In this document: positions 10,441 to 21,699 of the stretch, one piece after another | Layout of the letters: each line of letters begins with the position of its first letter | Position numbering within the stretch: the stretch's first letter is position 1 | Origin: Platycnemis pennipes | Lineage: Eukaryota; Arthropoda; Insecta; Odonata; Platycnemididae | Length of the DNA stretch: 64,000 nucleotides | Direction: 5' to 3' | Assembly: GCA_933228895.1 (NCBI GenBank) | Contig: OW121856.1 | Span: forward strand, 102,771,027-102,835,026 | The notes under the pieces: generated by a model | Databases searched by the model: none | What the model was told of the DNA's origin: nothing | What the model saw: the letters and a program-made list of their open reading frames with translations, nothing else | Program-made: the position numbers and the translations under genes

Positions 10441-11894
10441 CTTAATTAAGGTGGCTGGTCTAAAAAACCAAAGTGAACAGATTTTCTTAAAAATTTCCAA
10501 ATATGTTCCTTTTTGGATATTCTATGGAATAGTGAAGAAAAAACGGGGGATCATCGGCATAGTTTTTGCGATATTTTGGATTCTTTTAACATGGAGCCTT
10601 ATGGCGCTCTCCATTCCAATAGGATAAATTACGCACTTTCTCCATTCCTACTGAACAGATTTTACCAAAAACTGATATAATGTAGCTCTAATAAATTAAA
10701 ATCTATTCTGAAAATATCATTTAATACTATGGACTGAAATTTTTCGTAAATACGATTTAAAAATATGTATGCGAGAATTTCAAATGTCGCGCGCGGCTAT
10801 GTGGTGTAAAGTTGGCAACGTGGCACACGAAGGTACGGGACATGCTAATCAGACGAATTGTAAAGAGAAAATCTCTTGTAATTGTAAAATTACTTTATAT
10901 GCAATATAAACCAAAGCACTTTTGATAACATGAAGTCAAATGCTGTTATCGCGGTTGTGAACATCCCCAATGGGTCAATGGTAAATATTTGCTCGTAATA
11001 TGTTAGCATATTATCAGGAAGTAAAAAAAAATACGAAGTTCGCATAAACTGAAAGTCCTATCTAAAGTTCTAGAAACAGTGGACTAATTTAGTATTTATG
11101 GGGAGTAAAACGTAATGATTTTAAGATTCTAATGCAGAAGTCGATATGGCGATGAGAAGAGCAATTGAGGACCTGTGATGAGTAGCATAGAAGATCGCTC
11201 ATTTCTTGATCCTTTCCCTGATATTGTTCAAACATACTCTAGATACAATTTCCAGTGGTGTCGATGGGCTTAGGTGCTTCTTCTGATTTAGGTAGAATAT
11301 TTCAAACAAGTGAATTGTGTTGCCAATTATTGTAGAGCACTAATGACATTGCGATCTAACTAGAAAAATACTTCCCTAATAAAATTATTTCTATTTCATT
11401 TATTACTCCAAGATAATAAGATTTTGACAAGTATACCAATCCATGAGTACTAAGAATTTAACTTCCCTGGTTTGAGGTGACGTGACAGTTGATCGTGTTA
11501 GGTGGAAGAAGGCGATCCACTTTTATGGAAAGTGTATAATAAAATGAGGCATTACCAATATGAAATGAACTTGTACCTATGATCTCAAAAAATGTACTTT
11601 CTTCTCTGAACTCCATCTTTCCTTTGCACTATTTGTGGGAATCATTCTCATGTCTCTCTCACTAAATCTTGAGGTCATTGTCATTATACTGACTCCAAAG
11701 AACATATTTAACGCCTTAAATATTCCTACAGTTGGTAACTAAGAAAACCTTGCCACTCAATATGCACATGTGGAAACCTCCTCCTCACAGTACAACCTGT
11801 ACGAGAGCAATGCTGAAAATTTGTTAGCTTACAATTGTATTTATTTTTCAAGTGAATTATGACGCATAGTGAATAATGGTGCCTATTCCCGATG
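10441..11894. other. No gene seen
   Basis: AT-rich DNA. It opens with AAGGTGGCTGGTC, whose complement also appears at 23699, but no further similarity follows. Short ORFs here have no recognisable product. Confidence 0.5.
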
Positions 11895-12290
11895 CCCACT
11901 TGTGACAAAGGTCATGACTTTCATCTCCCATACCTCTTCGTTCGTCTTCCTATCCACCCACCTAACCTTTTCCATCCCAGCACGTTTCCAAACCATAGAG
12001 TGCCACGCTCCATATTAGACCCTTCACCAGTTCACATCCCTACTCAAGGCTCCTGTAATAAGCTCTCTACTAGGAGTAAATGCCTCTTTCGCCATTGCTT
12101 TTCTCCAATGAACCTCACACGTACTATACCCTATTTCCTACAAAATGCTACCAAAGTAATGAAATTTCTCCTCCAACTTATGGCCTCCTACTCTTAAATT
12201 TAATCCTTTGAAAACCGCATCACTTTCATTTATTTTTGGTTTCCAGATTCATTCAGTGTACAACGTAAATTTTTAGTGATATTATCAAAA
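11895..12290 (-). pseudogene. Third LINE: reverse transcriptase C-terminal remnant
   Basis: Minus-strand translation from about 12200 reads VGGHKLEEKFHYFGSIL, then a K-A-M-A-K-E-A-F segment, ITGALSRDVNW, and finally MEKVRWVDRKTNEEVWEM. These are the usual post-RT blocks of RTE/Jockey-type LINEs (a 'YLGS' strand, an 'AKxAF' helix, then 'W-x-D-R-K/V-T-NEEV'). Several stops and a frameshift break it. It shares the DRxTNEEV block with the LINE at 54108-56360, but the surrounding residues differ, so it is a different family. It ends just left of the composite element that starts at 12340. Confidence 0.65.
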
Positions 12291-12339
12291 GCTTTGCAGA
12301 AATATGAAAATACCCCCGCTAATTTCATATTGGTACCTA

Positions 12340-12382
12340 CACTGTAAAAAAAGTTTTGGGAAAATACGATAAGAATCATTGG
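12340..12382 (+). repeat. Left terminal inverted repeat of composite element
   Basis: Begins CACTGTAAAAAAAGTTTTGG and ends AGAATCATTGG. It pairs with 22891-22933 with three mismatches over 43 bp. The preceding two bases are TA. Confidence 0.85.
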
Positions 12383-12409
12383 TACTATAATTGCCTATGA
12401 GTTTTGTCG

Positions 12410-12824
12410 TAAAACTCCGATAAGATTTCAACAATGAATCTTATCGTAAAAGCCCAATGAGTTTTAAACATTAAATCTTATCGTAAAGTTCCAATGAGTT
12501 TTAAACATTAAATCTTATCGTAAAATTCCAATGAGTTTTAAACATTAAATCTTATCGTAAAATTCCAATGAGTTTTAAACATTAAATCTTATCGTAAAAT
12601 TCCAATGAGTTTTAAACATTAAATCTTATCGTAAAATTCCAATGAGTTTTATACATTGAATCTTATCGTAAAATTACAATGAGTTTTATACATTGAATCT
12701 TATCGTAAAATTACAATGAGTTTTATACATTAATCTTATCGTAGAATTCCAATGAGTTTTATACATTAAATCTTATCGTAAAATTCCAATGAGTTTTAAA
12801 CATTAAATATCATCGTAAAATTCC
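12410..12824 (+). repeat. 37-bp subterminal tandem array (about 11 units)
   Basis: The string CTTATCGTA recurs at 12440, 12477, 12514, 12551, 12588, 12625, 12662, 12699, 12735 and 12772, and a variant is at 12809. That is a 37-bp period with one 36-bp unit. Each unit holds AATTCCAATGAGTTTTA and ACATTAAATCTTATCG. Units before 12440 are diverged and those in the middle almost identical, so the array has been homogenised. There are no unique spacers, so this is not a CRISPR array. Confidence 0.95.
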
Positions 12825-12885
12825 TAGAGGACTGTGAAGGATTCCAGAAATAAATTACTACAAAAGACATATACATTCAATATGG

Positions 12886-12891
12886 TTTATT
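12886..12891 (-). promoter_or_regulatory. Polyadenylation signal of BEN-like gene
   Basis: AATAAA on the minus strand, 36 nt past the stop codon at 12927-12929. It lies between the gene and the subterminal array, where an element-borne gene would be expected to end. Confidence 0.5.
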
Positions 12892-12926
12892 AACATAAAT
12901 AACAGAAGCATAAAAGACAAATATGT

Positions 12927-13084
12927 TTACAAAACACACCATGCTTCCTGAAGGACTCGGGCCCCAAATTTATATTCTTCCCCCAATTTAATTAATTTGG
13001 ATGCCAACCCATGATGATGATTCTTTGAAGTCACCTCCGGGAAATTAATGGCCGTATAATAATGGCAATCATAATACTAGCATC
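12927..13084 (-). pseudogene. Candidate last exon of BEN-domain-like gene
   Basis: Minus-strand reading frame from about 13075 to the TAA at 12927 includes AINFPEVTSKNHHHGLASKL, then IKLGEEYKFGARVLQEAW. BEN domains usually finish with an 'FP' turn followed by a helix containing 'ALxxKL'. A good acceptor (pyrimidine-rich, TTTCAG) precedes it at about 13085, but the coding frame is shifted close to that acceptor, so the exon is either damaged or uses another border. AATAAA follows 36 nt after the stop. The assignment depends on the clearer BEN exon at 15729-15945. Confidence 0.35.
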
Positions 13085-13159
13085 TGAAATGACATAAGTA
13101 ATATTTTATTAGCACAGAAAATACACTGCAGTTACAATTGTATGTATAATTCAAATATA

Positions 13160-15242
13160 CAGTGCCCCATTGATCATGTGTCATTTTTGACCTATAATTT
13201 TACACACTTTCTTTCAAGCCACATGGATGAAATTTGGTACCTGGCTAGAAAAATGTTGTAAGTTATGTTGTGTCTAAGCAAAATATTAAAAATATGACCG
13301 TTGACCCCAGAAATATGTTACAACCTAAAATCCAAATTTTGCCTCATGGGCTTTCAACATTACAATAATCTAAATACAAAAAAATACAATTATTTAGCGA
13401 AACTTTCAACTAAGAGGTTTTTGGACACGAAGAACACGGTGGAAGAACTTTTGAGTTCGAAAATTTCAACTGTGACCACTGCAAGGTCACAGTCCAAGTC
13501 ACAGGGTTTACGAAAAATGAATCACCGCTACACACCTGTCGATAGGTTAAAAAAGGTGCCAAGGTCGATGGTAAAGTCTTCAGATCCCTTTTTTCATCCC
13601 TTGACCTTCAAGGGTTACTCAGGGGTCAAGGTTAAAGGGTGACAAAAGGTGAAATGATGCTACAAGCATATTGAATCGTAGGTTTCAAAATGTGCAAATG
13701 TCGATGTTTAGGTCATTAGATCCCTCTTTTCATCCCTTGACCTTCAAAGGCAACTCAGGGGTCAAAGGTCATATGGTTGACAGAAATTGAAATGACGCTG
13801 TCGAATCATAGATAAGGTGCCAAGGTCGATTAGAAGGCCTTCAGATCTCTCTTCTCTTCCCTAGACCTTCATTGGTAACTCAGGAATCAAAGGTCACGGG
13901 AGTGACAAATTTTGAATTGGGGCTACAACGAAGAATTTCTTTTAGAAGTGACCAATATGATTGTTAAAATCCTTCCAGGAAGTCTCTGACCTGGAACGGT
14001 TGGGCAGGGGCTAAAGGTCACCAGGTGTGGAGAAGAAAACATTTCCGGGCATCGAAGAAATAAAGAAATTACAACGTGTGCAGAGTTCATATCCCCGAAT
14101 ATGCTGGAAGACACATTCACACACACTTTTATCTTTTATCGGGCAAATTCAATTGTGCCTGGCATAGAAAGTAGGGTATGTAGAATAAGTAAAAGTTGAT
14201 TTTTCATTCTTAGTGCTTCGATATTGTCATTTTAAATTTTAATAATCATTTAATGTTGGATACTTAAAATACAATTTTGACTAAAGCATAAGATAAATTT
14301 ATTTTTAATTGAATAAAAGAAATTAACTTGAAATCAGTGGAATTTTTTCATTGATTAGTAAACTCGAAATCACCAACTACCATATGACCCAAAGGGTTAA
14401 AGGAACGACAGTTGGGATCTGAGCACCTTAATATTGACTTTGGCAGCCCAAATAATCTCAGATTCATCTTATTTGTTTCCCCTCTTCCCATTTCGAACAC
14501 CTGTGAACAATGATCTGAGTGTAGCCCTTTGAAGACAGGAGACAACAAACAACAACAATGAACTTCTCTAATTCTTCACCCTTTCGAAGCTAGAATTCGA
14601 CATGTCTGTTGCCCTAAATTCCTAGGTTACACCTATTGATATTTTACCCTTGCCCAACCGTTCAAGGTCTGATATATCATGGAGGGATTATCGTATGGGG
14701 CACTCTTATAAACCTATGATTTGACATGTTTGTAGCCTCATTTCACTTTTTGTCACCCTTGTGACCTTTGACACCTGAGTAACCCTTGACGGTCAAGGGA
14801 TGAAATGAGTGATCTGACCTTAAAATCGACCTTGGCACCTTTTAGAAACCCTGATTGGACAGGTTTGTAGCGGTGATTCATTTTTTGTAAACCCTGTGAC
14901 TTTGACTGTGACCTTTCAGGGGTCATGGTTGCAATTTTCAAACTTGAAAGTTCTACCATCGTGTTCTTTGTGCCCAAAAACCTATTAGTTGAAGGTGTCA
15001 CTACATAATTCTGTCTTTTTAGTATTGAGAATATTTTAACATTGAAACCCCATAAGGCAAAATTTGGATTTTAGGTTGGACCCTATTTCTGGGATCAAGA
15101 TGTCATATTTTTAATATTTGGCTTAGACTCAACAAAATTTACAACCTTTTTCTAGCCAGATACCAAATTTCATCCATGCGGTTTGAAAGGAAGTGTCTAA
15201 AATTACAGGTCGAAAATGACACACGATCAATGGGACACACTA
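13160..15242. mobile_element. Foldback-like element with ~480-bp inverted arms
   Basis: The left arm (about 13160-13640) and the reversed right arm (about 14745-15242) match closely. Shared blocks include CCATTGATC, TGGATGAAATTTGGTA, CTGGCTAGAAAAA, AACCTAAAATCCAAATTTTG and AATGAATCACCGCTACA. The left end CAGTG follows TATA and the right end CACTA precedes TA, which fits a Tc1/mariner-type TA insertion. No transposase frame remains. Inside, after the left arm, a diverged repeat of about 120-135 bp recurs three times (near 13557, 13690 and 13815), each with an AGATC-CTTTT-ATCCCTTGACCTTCA block. The element sits in the intron between the last two candidate exons of the BEN-like gene. Confidence 0.75.
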
Positions 15243-15728
15243 TAAGTTACATTGCAAAAAATGTTTTTAATATATTGAACATTTTCACACATTCTTATTG
15301 TCTCGAAAATATTCAATGTATTGTAACACATCACTTTTAAAAATTACTTAACGTTTTCATCAAGTGTTAGTCTGGAATTGATGGTTGAAATGCACTTGTA
15401 AATTATAACCTTTGTTCTCATAACTGTTGGGCTAAGGTAAGAAATTTTTGATCTGTGGTAAAGGATGTGTATGTTATCAGTATTCCTTATACCATGAATA
15501 TTCGTATGAATGTCAATGCTGTAAAGTTAGGCTGGAAAAGAGATAATTAACAAGGATTGTAGTGTTATATGCATACTAAGTTACTGTTAATAAATTAAGT
15601 TTTTGAAGAAATGGCTTACATGGCAATGGAAATGATATTCCCATTATGCATTTAATAGTTAACATTTTTAATACTGTGAAAATTGTCCCAATGGATATAC
15701 AATCTAATAATCAATAACAAAAACTCAC

Positions 15729-15945
15729 CTAAAATGGCCTTATATGCTGGGGCATATAATTCAGGGCACTGAGGTCCACTCCCTGAATTGATGTCCAATC
15801 GTGAACATTAGAGAAATGCATCCTCAGTAAATACTTCCTCTAGGAGAACCTATGCCATGGTAAGCTTACTCGTGTGCTTCACTCCAGACTTAATACCCAT
15901 GTATGATGTCCTGCTCAAATATATTGTTGAGCCTGGCATCAATTC
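15729..15945 (-). pseudogene. BEN-domain exon with two in-frame stops
   Basis: The minus strand has an acceptor (TTGCAG) before 15945 and a strong donor (GTGAGT) after 15729. The 72 codons between keep one frame apart from a TAG and a TAA. The translation starts ELMPGSTIYLSRTSYMGIKS, then, after VKHTSKLTMA and the first stop, VLLEEVFTEDAFL, the second stop, and CSRLDINSGSGPQCPELYAP. The order 'G-S-x-I/V-Y-hydrophobic ... A-LLEEVFT-E-x-L-x-CS' is typical of the first half of a BEN domain, a DNA-binding module of chromatin and repressor proteins, also found in some viral and transposon proteins. The stops mean this copy is dead. Recognition is from motif memory and needs a profile search. Confidence 0.5.
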
Positions 15946-17415
15946 CTGCAACTACCATTTAAAACATCAGTATAGAAATTCATGAATAACAGAAAACTTC
16001 CAACACCAAAATTATTGCTATGATTGCAGCCCAAGAAAACTTAACAGCACTTAGAAATCAGCTTAATAAACAACTGCAGTGGTTTGCACTAACTGACATT
16101 CACGTAACAAGTGTAAAAAGTTACATCTCAGATTTGCTGCAACATATAGGTTTTGATATTTCCCCATTTCCCTGACTTTTTCCTGACCAACATTTAGATT
16201 TTTACTGACTTTTGGAAATGTAATAAAGAGACAAAGTCCACAATTCTGCATGAGAAGGGGGTGAAATATTGGCATAAATGCATGACTAGGAGAGTATTTA
16301 TTATTATCTTATAAACAAAAATTCAGGTACAATTTGTCCAGAGCACATAGTTTAAGTAAAAATTAAATTAAAAGTAAAATAAAATGCTGGTAATTGCACA
16401 TAAAAATATGGTAGATCAACAATCAAAAAAGATGATTTATTGCAGGATATGATCTGCACAAGAAAATCCACATAAACAAAAATAACCCCAATAAAATGTC
16501 CTAAATGACCCATAAGGCTTCTGAAAAACAAAGACTTAAAACAATTTGATTTACTTCAGGAACATATTATGGTATAATATAATGAACACTAACTAAACTA
16601 AGGTAAATGAGGGAGTAATAGACCATGTGCCATTAATTGGACTTTTATGGGATAACCAATAAAATAAGCCTTTCTCTGGTCCAAATATTGTAAAGTAGTG
16701 GGAAATTACAATCCTACCATCTAACTATTAAGAATAAAATGTAACCATGTTGAAAAAAGATGCTGACATATTTGACCTTTAGCACTAGTCTTCTTTTGTA
16801 CCACAAATTGCTTAAGAGACACTTCAGACGTGGCTAAATTGAACTTGTAAGTTCCTTATCAGTATTTCAATTGAAGGTCAAGGTCATATGTATTGTTTCC
16901 AAATGCCATAAAGAGCAAGCACAGTATCATCTAATATAATATCTTTGATACAACATGGCAACATTACCTTAACATGAAATGCAACAAAAGTGAGTACACT
17001 GAAATATTTATACCATTGCAGTGATACGATTTCACTGCATGTGAAAAATCACAATCAAATTTTAAAAAAGGGAAACACCTCTGCCAGATTTTGTTGTGCA
17101 GCCAAATCTTCTTGATTAATGAAATCTCTCGAATTTTGTCTTGGTGAAAACCCATACATTTTACTGAAAAAATCTTAAATAAATATGTAAGTGACGAGTA
17201 ACTTCCTCGCAGTCATATTTTCTCTAATTCAAAATGTTAGCAGTGTGATTCTTTAAATTATACACAACTCTATCAAACCCAAAGAATGGTTTCAAATCGC
17301 ACCATTTATCTTTCCCCAAGGATATTCAAGAAAGTTATATGCTCATTCATCATCACTACACTAGCAAGTCATTTCAATTCATTAACATCCTCATCTTTCT
17401 CAAAGTTTAACTTAC
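15946..17415. other. Probable intron sequence of BEN-like gene
   Basis: AT-rich DNA between candidate exons on the minus strand. Short ORFs at 16063-16275 and 16964-17155 carry phrases such as GQEKVREMGKYQN but lack splice-bordered structure or a known domain. Confidence 0.4.
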
Positions 17416-17601
17416 GTTTTTGGACATGCACTTGTTCTTTAACTGATGAGTGTCATGTTCGTCTTCTGCTGATTCCCCATCCGGAGTGGATTCATCCCGC
17501 TCTGTAGGACGTATATCCACTGGTGAGCTGAACTTGAGACACTGGCCTCTCTGATTCGCAAGTAATGCGTAACGGATTACTCTCATGAGCACTCTGCCCA
17601 T
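17416..17601 (-). pseudogene. Acidic-linker exon of BEN-like gene
   Basis: Minus-strand frame ending KNKCMSKN is followed immediately by GTAAGT, a near-ideal splice donor at 17415. The segment contains SSPVDIRPTERDESTPDGES and then AEDEHDTHQLK, an acidic, low-complexity linker of the kind found between the N-terminal module and the BEN domain. The first codons are uncertain because several AG dinucleotides could serve as acceptor (for example before AGAGGCCAG). Confidence 0.35.
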
Positions 17602-17748
17602 TTGCGTCTTACTTCATTCGTGTGTACAGACTCCGGCACCCCTTTATTTATTCGCCAGCTCTTACCAAATCTGGGAAAAAATAACAGTGGTATGAATAAA
17701 TGAAGTACGTTGGCTTGAGCCTTTGGCAAACGATCAGGATATTAATAT

Positions 17749-17961
17749 TTAAGTACCCGTTAGAGCCGTCGTTTCTCCTTTCAGCGCCACGATTTGATCA
17801 TACAAATCTTGCATCCTTTGTTTAAGGCCAAAATCATTATTTCCCCGAATACCGTGGTACTTGACTTTCGCTAGGATTGATCCCAAGCCATTCCTCCTCC
17901 TGCGATCCTGCTTCATCCAGAAACCAAACCTTTCCGGTGCTCCCCATCGATGAGCAGGCAA
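17749..17961 (-). pseudogene. Coiled-coil exon of BEN-like gene
   Basis: Minus-strand open frame with GAPERFGFWMKQDRRRR, then GLKQRMQDLYDQIVALKGET, a basic patch followed by a short heptad-like helix. A stop lies upstream in frame, so the exon must begin after it by splicing. The frame ends at TAA with a possible donor (GG/GTACTT) just before. Composition and position between an N-terminal exon and an acidic exon support one spliced gene, but no specific family match can be claimed from this part alone. Confidence 0.35.
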
Positions 17962-18074
17962 TTGTTAATTCAGGTTTACAGCCTACTAAATATAGTCACA
18001 TTTAACATTGAAATAACTTAAGTGCATTACAGTTAAAATGCTGTTTCACAAGAAGCAAATATATGGAAACTTGC

Positions 18075-18270
18075 CTGATATCCTGAAAATTTTGGCTTCA
18101 AAAACTGGGTACCTCGACCTTTTTTTAGAGAAATCATAAGATTTTACTCTCACTTCAGCCCTCAATTTTAGGCAGGCATCGTTGGCCGAACTTAGCAAAT
18201 CTTCATCTTCAATCACTTCCAACGTGTCGTCTGCCCAGTACTTCACATGGAGATATTGGTGTTCCGAGGA
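18075..18270 (-). pseudogene. N-terminal exon of BEN-like gene
   Basis: Minus-strand translation reads HVKYWADDTLEVIEDEDLL, then about 20 variable residues, then YPVFEAKIFRISG. It stops at a non-canonical GC donor (CAG/GCAAGT, 18075). The pattern 'V-K-Y/F-W-x-D-D-x-x-E-V-I ... Y-x-A-K/Q-I-L-x-hydrophobic-S/T-G' resembles the short N-terminal module of BEND5-like and related arthropod proteins. No ATG is in frame. An ATG one base out of frame sits just before VKYW, suggesting a single-base indel at the start. Upstream, 18247-18600 on the plus strand is GC-richer around GGCGGCGCCCG and may have been the promoter. Confidence 0.4.
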
Positions 18271-19008
18271 TTTTTAATTACTCATATTGTAGAACAACCT
18301 TTCCTCGCGGTAACAAATTACGCACACTCAACGACATTCTTACATACACCAGCACAAAACAATAATGGCGGCGCCCGTGGCAAGAACAAAGTACGACATG
18401 GAGGCGACTGCAGATCACCTAATAGTTATCAACATCACACAAGATATTCCACATCGAGAAATTTTTTCGGAATTTTTTATGCTGATATTTCACTTAATAG
18501 TTGATAACTCTTCATCCTTTATATACATATATGTAAAATACATACCTCTTCGAGATTATACAGATCACTGGGTTTGCTACTAAGCAATTGAGAAACGTCT
18601 GGGAGACATTGTCGTGGCTCCCCTGTCTGGGAGACTACGAACCTTTCATGATGTTCGGAATGCCAAAGGCTGCTAGGTATACGTCGTAGTTAGGTTGAAT
18701 AGGCTTTAGTTAAGATGTAAAAAATTAATTTAAATTCATTATTATCAGCGGATCAAATATAAAGTTAGACAACACAGGCAAGTGTATCAGTGTAGTTGGT
18801 GGAGTGGCTACTGTCGTGCACTCACGTGTGAAAGGTCGTAAGGTCAACTCACATCATCGGAAATTTTTTTTCGTCTCGGTTTCATTAATTCTCATTTTTT
18901 TCTATTATTTTCTATTGCAGCAGGTCTCACCGGACGAAGGAACATTTTTCTTACCCCTATCTTCGATATTTTTTTGACGTCTTATTCCGAACGCGGTAGC
19001 GTGACATA
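18271..19008. other. No gene seen; weak tRNA-like patch
   Basis: Around 18790-18860 a tRNA-like pattern (GGTGGAGTGGCTACTG, then GGTCAACTCAC) resembles a decayed A/B box pair followed by a T-rich stretch, so a SINE remnant is possible. ORFs at 18247-18583 have no recognisable product. Confidence 0.3.
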
Positions 19009-19930
19009 GGCCCGTATTCATAGTCAGGTCTTGAGTCGATCTCAGCTCAGTCTCAGCTCAAGACTGAGATGAGACTGAGACCGCCATCCGTATTCATAGT
19101 TGTTTCTCAGCGCGATCTCAAGACTGAGATCGGCTTGAGACCAGCGATGCGCGGTTATTTTGGATATCGTTATTTTTCATACCGGAAAAAGTGACGACTC
19201 CGCAAGAACGGTGAGAGTAAACTTAAAATTATGGCGGGAATAAACAAGCCCTTTTCTGTAGAAGAAAAGCAGCTTCAATTCAATTGCGAGCATATCCATC
19301 TATTATAATACAGCAATTTTATTTGTGGCTTTAATTATTAGTGCACAAATAGCCTTCCACATTAATTAATATCAATTATGATTGAACAGAAACTTGTAAA
19401 AAAAATTAGGTGAAGTGAAGTATCGCTGGAGTTGTAATGACCTGGTGACTAATATACTGGTGAAACATAATTTTCATGTTTATTAACGGAAGGAAAAGAA
19501 CCTATGTGTGCTAGATTAACTATCCATGTACAACTCAAAAGATTGCATGATCTTAATGCCTAGCATGAACATTGTATAGCCTTTATAACAAATACCTATG
19601 ATATATAATAGCACCAATGGACGTAATGATAAACTGGTTAAAATTAGGGATATTCATGAGTTCCGCGGAATTCAAATTACCAAGCATTTATTGTATATAT
19701 AGTGTAGGTAAAAAAAGCGGGATTTCAGCTCTTTAAAAAAAGTTGGGAATTCACTGAAAGTCACAACATTAATTCACTATTAGTTCATCATTACATTGAT
19801 AAGATAAGAGCAATGTGACGTATTTTTAGTAAACAATCAATGAAACTGCCTCAATTTTCTTTTGCAATGAGATTATGATATTTAAATTAATTGCTGATAA
19901 AAAACTAAGATATCGGTGTGCAGCAAGAGA

Positions 19931-20158
19931 GAAGAGGCCAAAACCCACATTAAACTAGGGAAGCCAAAACTGGAAGTGGTGAAAGAGTTCTGCTGCTAGA
20001 AAGCCGAGGAGTTGGCTAAGGAGAAGATGAGACTGCTTGAGGAGGAAATTAAAAGAGTGGCGTTTGAGGTTGAGGAGAGGAGAAAAGGGGAACTCCATAG
20101 GCTTCAAATGGCAATATTACAAAAGCAACTTAGCAAATGTAACCATTTTCAGAGATAA
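19931..20158 (+). pseudogene. Harbinger Myb-like protein, C-terminal coiled coil
   Basis: The plus-strand frame ends with KAEELAKEKMRLLEEEIKRV, then a charged E/R/K-rich helix and LQMAILQKQLSKC before TAA at 20156-20158. One in-frame TAG interrupts it after KEFCC. Harbinger elements encode, besides the transposase, a Myb/SANT-like DNA-binding protein that ends in this kind of leucine-rich charged helix and helps the transposase enter the nucleus. The SANT part was not found, so only the tail survives. Confidence 0.5.
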
Positions 20159-20364
20159 TAATTGATTAAATTGAAACAACCTAGTTTTATTAACTATTGT
20201 AAAAATTGCTTCATTTACAACCCTATAATGAAAAATGATTTGAATAAACTACTGCCTAATAACATTTCCACATAGTAATTTTGATTTTAGATGGGTAATG
20301 GCTGGTGGTTTTGGGCTGCATGGGGCACAGGTACTGTGTTTGATTCGTCATCCATTACATTTCA

Positions 20365-21699
20365 TAGATCTTGATAGTGTGCCCCAATATTGTGCAGTAC
20401 AAGCAACAAACTTGTGTTGTCCTCATATTTGCTACAATTTTTCTTCGAAGACACTGGAACTTTTGTTTCAGAACTCCTTTTCAATGATATTCCTTGTCCA
20501 TCTGTTGGCTAAATTGCACCTGGAAAATAAGTTTTTTTGTTACCAAAGAGCGTTTATGTCTTTCGCGAATTAAAACTACGTTATATATAGTGGAATATCA
20601 CATGCATTTGAGCTGCGCTCTGTTTAGTTTTCCTAACACTCAAGAAAGTTAGCCACATATTTACTAAAGAATGATTAGTATGTGGTGAGACATTTCACTT
20701 TATTTTCTTATGGTAATTACTAAAGAATTGATACTTTTTTATAGGTGCTTATCCAAATAATTAACCTATAATTTATAATAAATTAATGAACGATTATAGG
20801 TTCTGTTTAATTTTCTTTGCAATTATTTCTTATTCTCATAGCTTACTAATGTTTAAGACTGCTTTGATTCTAGCCAATGTGCAAATCCCACATAATTTTT
20901 AAATTACTAATTACACCAACATATTAAATATCGGCAGTGTTCTCTAATTATACTATTAATGCAGGGTAGTTGTGAATATTTGGACATGTTGTGAACTTAC
21001 TACCACTGGCAGGAGAGACAAGAAGAAATGTTGCAACATAAAGTTTTCCTGCTTCACGAACAAAGTATTGACACAGTATTGTACTCACTAAATTCACTTT
21101 CTGTTAGCTAATAGAATTTAATTGTATAGGTATTTCTATTTATTTCACCTGCCATGGGTAGTGAATTCATATAATGCCAAATATCCTCAATCACTCGTTA
21201 ATAACTATCTTTCTACTGCATTTTTTGCATAATTTATGAATGCTGACTCATTGCCGATGCCATTACTTCCATTTGTGATATTGGCATTGGCTGTGTATGT
21301 TTTATGCAATCATATTTTTCATTCCGTACATTGACTACAAACACAAAACCTAAAAGTTAATTGTGGGAAAATTATCAATATTGGCATCAGAATAGCGCTA
21401 ATATATAATGTGAATCAGACAGCATAAATATATTTATACACACCTGCAGAAAGTCTCCGGTTGCATAAAATCTTAGAGCAACTAGCAGTCGTAGCATTTC
21501 TGGAACTGGAAGACCCCTGTTTCACTGGCCCTCTTCGATGTCCACAATGGAGTAGGTAAATACCATTTCAAACGGTGTCTTCTGAACACAGGCGCCGTCT
21601 GTAAAATTCCTCGTCCGAATAATATTCCATGGGGTTCTCATTGTCACTAATATATCGCTTCGGTACTCTCTCTTCATCTTCGTCCAAAAAATTCATCAT
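20365..21699 (-). pseudogene. HARBI1-like Harbinger transposase remnant
   Basis: Minus strand. The N-terminal exon starts at 21699 (MMNFLDEDEERVPKRY), includes NENPMEYYSDEEFYRRRLCS and, after a frameshift and a stop, LRLLVALRFYATGDFLQ. It then meets a GT donor at 21443. 'ALRFYATGxFLQ' preceded by 'NPxExxxDxEFxRRxRxS' is diagnostic for HARBI1-type transposases. The C-terminal end is visible near 20465-20370 as FQCLRRKIVANMRTTQ, then VLHNIG in a shifted frame, the usual last conserved block. The catalytic DDE middle was not recognised between them. Function is lost. Confidence 0.75.

Noticed and set aside
12410..12824. Possible CRISPR-like array
   Set aside because: The 37-bp units abut directly with no unique spacers, and the array is a subterminal feature of a TIR element in a eukaryotic genome.
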